From DASVWZ01 sp036392935 (GTDB lineage Bacteria; Acidobacteriota; Terriglobia; Terriglobales; Acidobacteriaceae), in contig DASVWZ010000147.1 in the NCBI GenBank assembly GCA_036392935.1, positions 1 to 64,000 on the forward strand: a stretch of DNA of 64,000 bases, read 5' to 3'. The translations under genes and the position numbers were made by a program. Every line of letters begins with the position of its first letter. Position 1 is the first letter of the stretch. The notes below the pieces were generated by a model. That model saw only the letters and a program-made list of their open reading frames with translations. It was not told the origin of the DNA and did no database searches. Of the stretch, positions 54,784-61,704 are shown in pieces.

Positions 54784-54811
54784 ATTGACCGCACCCGCGA
54801 GCCATGCCAGT

Positions 54812-55582
54812 TCACTTTGTCGTTGCCAGGGAATCCGCCAAACTCAGCAAGTTCCTGGGAACGACGCGTATTACTCCTCTGCGGGGGCTGTCGATATCGG
54901 CAATCAGGAAAAACGAAATCGACACGATCAGGGGGAGGGTCGTGAATAGGACTCCCGCCATCTTCGACTGTCCTCGCGCGCCATAGCCAAGCAGCACATT
55001 GCAGAAGACCGCGATTGCTCCCATCATGATCCACGCTGCCGCCGGAATCCGGTTCCACCACGCCGCCTGTGTGTACCCTGACGAGTTCAAGACGTCATTC
55101 ATGCCTGAGACAACCAGCGCAGCCATCGGCGTCGGCTGCGCCATCGCCGGGCCCCGAACGCCTGCCCACAAATCCGCCTGCAACTTGTCGGTGCGCTGGT
55201 TGACCAGCGCCAGATCTTCACCGTTCAGCGTATAGAAGAGGATGCGTTCCTCAAGATACTTCCTAAGTTGTTCTTTTAAGTTTGGCGTATTGTCGCCCGG
55301 CAACAACTCCAAGCGCAGATACTCGGTTCCGATCGCGTTGGCCTCTTCTTCTTCAAGATTTTTTCGCTGGTCATACCGGCTGACGGCCATAGAGAAAGTA
55401 AATCCGATGATCAGGCCCAGCAATGTTAATGAGGCTCCCAGGATCAGGTTAAGATCGTCGCGCTGCTCCGCCTCGATTGGCGCGGGCCGGCGCTTACGAA
55501 AAAAAACTCCGATCTGCACCGCCAGCAACATCAGGATGAGAAAGACAACAAAAACTTCAATTGGACTATCCCACATCATTAT
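54812..55582 (-). CDS. DUF4239 (bestrophin-like) membrane protein
   Basis: 256 residues from the ATG at 55582; the frame extends to 55699, but the extra residues are Pro- and Lys-rich and unlike the family. Four hydrophobic segments are seen: about 4-26, 47-65, 180-200 and 210-230. A cytoplasmic helical region in between has 'YDQRKNLEEEEANAIGTEYLRL', a conserved DUF4239 pattern. Function is not established; some relatives are proposed to be ion channels or transport accessory proteins. Divergent from serS. Confidence 0.75.
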   Translation of the reverse strand: MMMWDSPIEVFVVFLILMLLAVQIGVFFRKRRPAPIEAEQRDDLNLILGASLTLLGLIIGFTFSMAVSRYDQRKNLEEEEANAIGTEYLRLELLPGDNTPNLKEQLRKYLEERILFYTLNGEDLALVNQRTDKLQADLWAGVRGPAMAQPTPMAALVVSGMNDVLNSSGYTQAAWWNRIPAAAWIMMGAIAVFCNVLLGYGARGQSKMAGVLFTTLPLIVSISFFLIADIDSPRRGVIRVVPRNLLSLADSLATTK

Positions 55583-55770
55583 TGGCCGACCTTTCTCTGG
55601 TACCGGAAGTCCGCTCTTGCTTTGCCTTAGCGCCGGGCAAGGATGAAATTGGATTATAGGCTCAACGCGCCACTTGCTTAAATCGTACTGTTCATCCATG
55701 CTAAAAGAGGAGCGAATTCAGCCGGCATCCATCCGGGAACGGGCTCCGGCTGCTTCCTAAGACATACTGC

Positions 55771-57063
55771 ATGCTAGATCTGAGTTTTGTTCGCGAGCAT
55801 ATTCCGCAAGTGGAAGAGATGTTGCGCCGTCGCGGCATGAATCCCGCCGACACACTCAAGGACTTCGCCGATATTGACGCACAGCGCCGCCAGGCCATCA
55901 CCAGCGCCGAAACCATGAAGGCGCAGCGCAATCGCGTCTCGGAAGAAATCGCCAAGCTGAAAAAGGCTGGCGAGAATACAGATGCGCAAATGGCAGAAAG
56001 CAAGGGCCTGCGCGAGACCATCAGCCAGCTTGAAAAGGCCGCTGAAGAATACGATGGCCGCCTGCGCGAAATTCTCACCGGCCTTCCCAACATACCCCAT
56101 GACAGCGTGCCCGTCGGCAAAGATGCCGACGCCAATGTGGAGGTGCGGCGCTGGGGCACTCCGCCGAAATTCGATTTCAATCCCAAGCCGCACTGGGAGC
56201 TGGGCGAGCAGCTCGGCATCCTCGATCTGGAGCGTGCCGTAAAACTTACCGGGGCGCGTTTCGCTGTCTACTGGGACCTGGGTGCGCGTCTGGAGCGCGC
56301 TCTGGCCAATTTCATGCTCGATCTGCACATCGGACCGCAGGGCTACACGGAAGTTCTGCCGCCGTTTCTGGTGAATTCGGAATCCATGTACGGAACTGGC
56401 CAGTTGCCCAAGTTCGCTGACGATCTTTTTCGGGTTTCACACGGAGATAAGAACTTGTGGCTGATTTCAACCGCCGAGGTCCCCGTGACCAACCTCTATC
56501 GCGATGAAGTTCTCGATGAATCGCGATTGCCGATTTCGCTCACTGCGTACACTCCCTGTTTTCGCAGCGAAGCGGGTTCTTACGGAAAAGATGTGCGCGG
56601 CATCATTCGCCAGCATCAGTTTCAGAAAGTCGAACTGGTGAAATTCTCCAAACCCGAAGATTCCTACGAGCAGTTGGAAAAGCTGACTCACGATGCCGAG
56701 GAAGTTCTGCAGAAACTCGGCCTGCCCTATCGTGTGATGGCGTTGTCCACCGGAGACATGAGCGCATCTTCAGCGAAAACGTACGATTTGGAAGTGTGGC
56801 TACCCGGGCAGCAACTCTTCCGCGAGATCTCTTCCTGCTCCAACTTCGAAGCGTTTCAGGCCCGTCGCGCCAACATTCGTTTTCGCCGCCAGGGCAAGAC
56901 CAAACCCGAGTTCGCCCATACGCTCAACGGCAGTGGCCTTGCCGTTGGCCGGACCTGGGTTGCGATCGTCGAAAATTATCAGCAAGCCGACGGTACGGTG
57001 ATGATCCCCGAGGTTCTGCGCCGGTACATCGGTGCCGATCGCATCACGCCGAAGAAATTTTAA
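55771..57063 (+). CDS. serS: Seryl-tRNA synthetase
   Basis: 430 residues. The N-terminal helical arm (about 1-110) binds the long variable arm of tRNA-Ser. The class-II catalytic core has motif 2 'PCFRSEAGSYGKDVRGIIRQHQF' (interrupted in the middle of my reading at KDVRG) and motif 3 'LNGSGLAVGRTW'; 'STAEVPVTNLYRDE' and 'REISSCSNFEAFQARR' are typical SerRS blocks. It charges tRNA-Ser, and with tRNA-Sec where present, using ATP. No T-box leader was found upstream. Confidence 0.95.
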   Translation: MLDLSFVREHIPQVEEMLRRRGMNPADTLKDFADIDAQRRQAITSAETMKAQRNRVSEEIAKLKKAGENTDAQMAESKGLRETISQLEKAAEEYDGRLREILTGLPNIPHDSVPVGKDADANVEVRRWGTPPKFDFNPKPHWELGEQLGILDLERAVKLTGARFAVYWDLGARLERALANFMLDLHIGPQGYTEVLPPFLVNSESMYGTGQLPKFADDLFRVSHGDKNLWLISTAEVPVTNLYRDEVLDESRLPISLTAYTPCFRSEAGSYGKDVRGIIRQHQFQKVELVKFSKPEDSYEQLEKLTHDAEEVLQKLGLPYRVMALSTGDMSASSAKTYDLEVWLPGQQLFREISSCSNFEAFQARRANIRFRRQGKTKPEFAHTLNGSGLAVGRTWVAIVENYQQADGTVMIPEVLRRYIGADRITPKKF

Positions 57064-57237
57064 TTTCGCCACACTCAAATTGTGCTCCGATCCAGCGCAA
57101 GCGCACCGACTCCGCGATTCCGCGTAAACATTCGTAAATCTCTGCAAAATAGTGTGATGGGCCAGGGCAAACGGCAATTCTCACGGTAGAATTACTCGCA
57201 TCGCAAACATCATCTCCAGGAAGCCTCTCCGAGTCTT

Positions 57238-58587
57238 ATGAACAACGTTTGCCTCTGCCCATGTCTGTTGGCGTTGCTTCTTCTTTCCGCCGCCCTCGCT
57301 GCTGCGCAGGGCGGTGCCCCGATGGAAGAACCGAATATGGGCAACCTGCGGCACGGTCGTCATATATGGATCGTTCTCGGGCGATCAAGTGGCGGCGACT
57401 CAGAGGACTCGACCGAAGACCTGAGAGCGTTTAATCAGGCGATGGCTATGCAGGCCACGGATGATCAAGTTGCCATTTATAGTTCGATGGTCAAAGAAAC
57501 GGAGACCGCGCTCGGTGCACTTCAAACACTTGCTGGGCAAAGCAAAAAGGGCTCCAACACCAGCCAATCTTCCGCCTCCACGGGCACTCTGAGTCAAGCC
57601 ATTGAGATGGCGCGTAGTGAAAGCCGGCAGTTTGTGGCGTCACTCTCAAAAGCCCAAGCCCTCGGCCTCCGCGACATAACAGTGAAACTGAACAAACTCG
57701 ATGCTGAACTCGCTGAACAGTCTGCCGGGTTGAAAGTGAGTACCGAAACCACGCCGGACGCGGCACCGATTGAAAATGCGAAGACCCTGGGCCAAACACT
57801 AAGCGCCTTTCATACCGAACAACTCGGCCTTGGAAACGAAATGGGCATCCAGGACATCGGCGGAGCGCAAGCCTTCACTCTGGATATTCTTGCAGTGAAC
57901 AGCACCCTCGAGATCGAGAAAAAGACCGTGGCCATGACGATTCAGGGGACGATCTCTCGTGGCTCGACTGACGTGGACCATAACCAATTGACCCTTCAGT
58001 TGGTTGCGGACGCGTCGGATCTGCAGGAAAGCATCACAGAGATTTTGCGCGCGAAACTCGATGGCGGGCAGCGATGCGGCGACCGCCTTTATGTTAGGTG
58101 GGCAACGCTCGCGGCACAAGAATTGGCAGTTACCCTGCGAACCCAACTTCAAGTGCAGCGCTGGACTTGCTACCTGTCGTCAAACCTGGGGGAACCACAA
58201 GAATTGGTCGAAGGGACCGGCGGCGTTGAGTTGAAGGTCACGCCGACGATCGAAGCGAATAACCAGGTCCGGCTGGTGGCGGAGGTCAGCAAGGTCGATA
58301 ACACGGGATTGGTCGCCGATCAGATCCGGTCCGGTACCCTCGGCGCGGCTTTAAGGACCGCAGCTGTCCAGGCGCTGACGCCTGCAGTCGGCGCGGAAAT
58401 GGACTTCAAAACTGTGCTGCCCCCGGCGGCTCAAAACAGTGTCACTGCCCGTAAGATCGAATTTCGCGAAGCGGGTGGGCTGCGCATTTTGCTGGATGGC
58501 GACATCCCTATCTCCGACGATCAGATTCGAGCGTTGATCACTCAGCTAAGAAACCGTCAAACGGCGCAGGGCAGCCCACAACAGTAG
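57238..58587 (+). CDS. Exported protein of unknown function
   Basis: 449 residues, family not recognised. A signal peptide of about 23 residues ends AAA-QGG. The N-terminal half is helical with Ser/Thr/Gln-rich linkers (about 98-118), and the C-terminal half (about 270-430) has beta-rich patches ('VELKVTPTIEANNQVRLVAEVS') that recall bacterial secretin or MSHA-like domains only loosely. The last 40 residues include 'GLRILLDGDIPISDDQIRAL'. No catalytic motif is visible. It opens a run of envelope genes on the plus strand (57.2-60.2 kb). Confidence 0.6.
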   Translation: MNNVCLCPCLLALLLLSAALAAAQGGAPMEEPNMGNLRHGRHIWIVLGRSSGGDSEDSTEDLRAFNQAMAMQATDDQVAIYSSMVKETETALGALQTLAGQSKKGSNTSQSSASTGTLSQAIEMARSESRQFVASLSKAQALGLRDITVKLNKLDAELAEQSAGLKVSTETTPDAAPIENAKTLGQTLSAFHTEQLGLGNEMGIQDIGGAQAFTLDILAVNSTLEIEKKTVAMTIQGTISRGSTDVDHNQLTLQLVADASDLQESITEILRAKLDGGQRCGDRLYVRWATLAAQELAVTLRTQLQVQRWTCYLSSNLGEPQELVEGTGGVELKVTPTIEANNQVRLVAEVSKVDNTGLVADQIRSGTLGAALRTAAVQALTPAVGAEMDFKTVLPPAAQNSVTARKIEFREAGGLRILLDGDIPISDDQIRALITQLRNRQTAQGSPQQ

Positions 58588-58685
58588 GAGAGCTGGTCTT
58601 GAAAGGTTTAACTACGAAATCCTTGCGTTCCCCGGGCATTTTCCAGCATCCTAAGATTGTCAACTTTTGGGCCAGAACATAGACT

Positions 58686-59108
58686 TTGAATAGTGCGCAA
58701 GCCAATTCGACCATTACCACCGTCCCCGGCGTCCCGATGAAGGGGGTCTGGACCACAATCCGCGATTACATTCTTTGGTCCTACGAGCGCGGGACCATCC
58801 AGTATGACGTGATGGTCACACTCATTCTGCTGTTTGTTTTTCTCTCGCCTTATTGGATCAACTATCGAGACAAACCGGTGGAGCATAATCCACATCGAAC
58901 CGGGGTGGTCGTTACAACCGACGGCAAGGGCGGTTTCATCTACCAAATTGAAGCCCGCGCCGTGAATGGCCAGGACGATAAAGCGATCCGAAGTCAACTG
59001 CTCAGCGTGATCGAGCCAATAGCGGGCGAAGTCACGATTTCCAATTATGAAGCTGTGCGCGACCAAGCAGGAAACGTTCAAGCCTACAAAGTTTGGGTAC
59101 AGCGGTAG
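58686..59108 (+). CDS. Single-pass membrane protein of unknown function
   Basis: 140 residues from a TTG at 58686; an in-frame ATG at 58737 is an alternative. One transmembrane helix lies at about 44-60 ('VTLILLFVFLSPYWIN'), then a periplasmic-side domain with 'IEPIAGEVTISNYEAV' and a basic C-terminus. No family recognised. The stop lies 4 bp before the LolA-like gene, indicating a shared transcript and perhaps a joint envelope function. Confidence 0.65.
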   Translation: MNSAQANSTITTVPGVPMKGVWTTIRDYILWSYERGTIQYDVMVTLILLFVFLSPYWINYRDKPVEHNPHRTGVVVTTDGKGGFIYQIEARAVNGQDDKAIRSQLLSVIEPIAGEVTISNYEAVRDQAGNVQAYKVWVQR

Positions 59109-59112
59109 GCTT

Positions 59113-59796
59113 ATGAAACTTTCCTGGCTGTTTGCGGTCGTCGCGTTCAGTGCTCTTGTCGCCTCGCCAGCTTCTGCACAGCAGTCGCCGCTCGATCAGG
59201 CCGTTGCCAGCATGGATCGCGCCTCCGACAATTTTCGTTCTACTGAAGCCAGCTTTGTGTGGAATCAGTACACGAAAGTTGTCGACGACATGAACACACA
59301 AAAAGGCAAAGTCTATTTCCGCCGCACTGGCAACGGCGTCGAGATGGCAGCCAATCTAACCGACCCCAGTCCCGAGCAGATTCTCTTTCAGAACGGCAAG
59401 GTGCAGCTCTACCGGCCATCCATCGAGCAGGTAACGGTCTACAACGCCGGCCAAAATCGCGCGGCGGTTGAGAGCTTTCTGGTCCTCGGTTTCGGGGGCA
59501 GCGGCAAAGACATGATGAAAACTTTCGACGTCAGCTACCTCGGCAGCGAGAACGTCGACGGGGTAAGTACGACCAAGCTGCAACTGGTGCCAAAGTCGGA
59601 CAGGATTAGAAATACTTTCGATCACATCGTGCTGTGGATCGATCCCGCCCGAGGCATCTCTATTCAGCAGCAGTTCATTACCCCCAACGGCGACTACAAG
59701 CTGGCGAAATATTCTGACATCAAGTTGAATGGGAAAATTAGCGACGACGCTTTTAGGCTGAAAACCACATCGAAAACCAAGTTCGTCTCACCTTAA
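59113..59796 (+). CDS. LolA-like outer-membrane lipoprotein carrier
   Basis: 227 residues from the ATG at 59113. A signal peptide of about 24 residues ends in ASA-QQ, and the rest is one beta-rich domain: 'EASFVWNQYTKVVDDMNTQKGKVYF', 'FDVSYLGSENVDGVSTTKLQL' (each split by the strand turns) and 'IVLWIDPARGISIQQQF' are the LolA/LolB pattern. It would ferry lipoproteins across the periplasm or, as in related LolA-like proteins, assist glycolipid traffic. No LolB or LolCDE gene is adjacent. Follows the membrane protein gene by 4 bp. Confidence 0.8.
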   Translation: MKLSWLFAVVAFSALVASPASAQQSPLDQAVASMDRASDNFRSTEASFVWNQYTKVVDDMNTQKGKVYFRRTGNGVEMAANLTDPSPEQILFQNGKVQLYRPSIEQVTVYNAGQNRAAVESFLVLGFGGSGKDMMKTFDVSYLGSENVDGVSTTKLQLVPKSDRIRNTFDHIVLWIDPARGISIQQQFITPNGDYKLAKYSDIKLNGKISDDAFRLKTTSKTKFVSP

Positions 59797-59994
59797 AAGC
59801 GCTTGCGGATTCACAGTCGCAGCCGCAATCCTAATCAATAGCTAAACCTAAGCAATCCTGTCACTTACAGGCGTCACCAAGTAACATCGCGAACCACAAC
59901 TCAAGCGTTGTTCGACAGTTTTTTGGGCTGAAAAAATGGCTTCACAGGGTATACTCAACCTTAGTTGCATTAATTCCGCAGGAATTGTCATCGA

Positions 59995-60213
59995 ATGGCG
60001 AAAGTTCTTACCATACCAGTCGCTCCTAAAATCCAAGGGCCAAAACGGCGTGAGCGGGTCTCCGACGCGCGTTACGTCGAAGGACAGAAGTTGCTGGTGG
60101 AGGCCCTGAAATACCTCACCAAGGCCGATCCTGTTTCCAATCGCGACGCCATCGCGCTGCTCTCCGAGCACGTGCGCACACGCTTCCGCATGACCGATTC
60201 ACCGCTGGCCTAG
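59995..60213 (+). CDS. 72-residue conserved-looking small protein
   Basis: 72 residues, no signal peptide. The basic N-terminus 'APKIQGPKRRERVSDARY' is followed by a helical region with 'LLVEALKYLTKADPVSN'. No family recognised. It overlaps the 3' end of the convergent glycosyltransferase gene by 15 bases. An inverted repeat AATTCC-GCA-GGAATT at 59972-59986 covers its likely ribosome binding site (AGGA), which could hide it. Confidence 0.6.
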   Translation: MAKVLTIPVAPKIQGPKRRERVSDARYVEGQKLLVEALKYLTKADPVSNRDAIALLSEHVRTRFRMTDSPLA

Positions 60214-61701
60214 CGTAGGACTTGCGCTCGAAAGAAATACCTTACGCCGCTCAAACAACGCGCTCGCCAGCACAATCACCACCGGATAAACTTCCAGCGT
60301 ATATCGCGGCTCCGGGTTCTCCAGAGTCCCTAAAAACAGGGTGCGCAAGAAGACAAACAACACCAACAATCCCAGATGCGGCGTCATCCTCGCTCGCACC
60401 CATCCCGCGCACGCAGATGCAATGTATAGCAAGTTGAGTACGCCAAAAACGATGGTCGTCCATAGCCACTTGCGATAATCATCGAACTCCCACCATCGCT
60501 GATTGCACGGCAACAGCTCAGTCCTCGGACGCAGCCACATGCTTGCCATTCTCAAAGCCGGCAGCCACACGTAGTACCGCAGGGGCGCGTCGTGAATACG
60601 CTGGCGAGCCAACGCTGCAAATTGCGCATCCAGCGTAGGATCGACTTGCAGGGCGTGATTGTACTGATCAACCAGCTGCTGTGTCTCGTCCATTTGATCA
60701 TCCGAATCGAAAGCTCGGTTAGGAAGGTTGTCAGGATCAATCGCGATCCCCGGCACCATCCAGTAGATTTCTTCGTTGGAAACGTAATCGGCGATCCAGG
60801 TTTTCACCCAACGATTGAATCCGGCTGGAACGTAAGTGTCCGGCTCGTTGGCGTAGCGTGGCGCGAGTGGCTGGAATCGGTGCAGGCTGATCAAGTTTCG
60901 CACCGTCCACGGAAGCAGCGTTGCAGCGCAAGCCAGTATTAAGATAGTCCCCGCGTTCAACAGCCTCAGGGCCGAAGCCTCCCCGTGCTTTCGAACAATC
61001 GTGTACACAATCCAAATCAGAAAGGCAGCCAACAACAATATCCCGTCCGGTCGAATTAACGTGCATGCTCCAACCGCCAGCCCGCATCCGAGCCAAAGAA
61101 GATTAATTCGCCGTCCACCCGCGCTCCGGTCTAAAGCCTGCAACGCTGCGACTGCAAAATCCAACGCCAGCGCAGTGAACAAAATCTCCAACGTCTCCGT
61201 CAGTGCGGCGGCGGCGTAGTTGGCAAGAAACGGACACAACGCCGCCAGCAGGAATGCGACCTTCGCGGCGCGCGCAGAAAACAGCCGCAGCACCAGATCC
61301 GCAACTACAAAGCATGTGCCGAGATCGATCAGTATCTGAACCACCAGAGCCGCACGATAGTGCTCCATTCCAAAGATGGCGAAAATTGCCGCCAGAAACG
61401 CCGGATATCCCGGCAACCGGATGTCGGTCGCGACAATCTGACCAAACTCGGTTTGTCCGTAAACACCATGCTGCAGCCAGTTCTTGGCAATATCGCCGTA
61501 GACGAACGAATCGGCGGTGATCGATGGGAACCACCGCAGAAAGAAGATACGCAAGGCCAGTCCGGCAAGGGTCGCAAGCACAAAAAACCGCGCGTGTTTG
61601 TGCAGGATTTCGCGCAAAGAGGAATATACCGTGTTTTGATCGCGCCACGTCAGCGCCCGTTGACCCCGCATAGGTCGCGGCTTAGGATGAAATGAGTTCA
61701 T
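60199..61701 (-). CDS. GT39-type membrane glycosyltransferase
   Basis: 500 residues with about 9-11 hydrophobic segments. The luminal acidic motif near residue 60 ('SITADSFVYGDIAKNWLQHGVYG') and the following membrane pattern fit the PMT_2/ArnT-like GT-C fold. Members move sugars from polyprenyl carriers to proteins or lipids. The ATG at 61701 is only 3 bases from the start of the divergent gene, so the two share a control region of almost no length; a start ten residues in, at 61671, is also possible. Confidence 0.8.
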   Translation of the reverse strand: MNSFHPKPRPMRGQRALTWRDQNTVYSSLREILHKHARFFVLATLAGLALRIFFLRWFPSITADSFVYGDIAKNWLQHGVYGQTEFGQIVATDIRLPGYPAFLAAIFAIFGMEHYRAALVVQILIDLGTCFVVADLVLRLFSARAAKVAFLLAALCPFLANYAAAALTETLEILFTALALDFAVAALQALDRSAGGRRINLLWLGCGLAVGACTLIRPDGILLLAAFLIWIVYTIVRKHGEASALRLLNAGTILILACAATLLPWTVRNLISLHRFQPLAPRYANEPDTYVPAGFNRWVKTWIADYVSNEEIYWMVPGIAIDPDNLPNRAFDSDDQMDETQQLVDQYNHALQVDPTLDAQFAALARQRIHDAPLRYYVWLPALRMASMWLRPRTELLPCNQRWWEFDDYRKWLWTTIVFGVLNLLYIASACAGWVRARMTPHLGLLVLFVFLRTLFLGTLENPEPRYTLEVYPVVIVLASALFERRKVFLSSASPTLGQR

Positions 61702-61704
61702 CTC

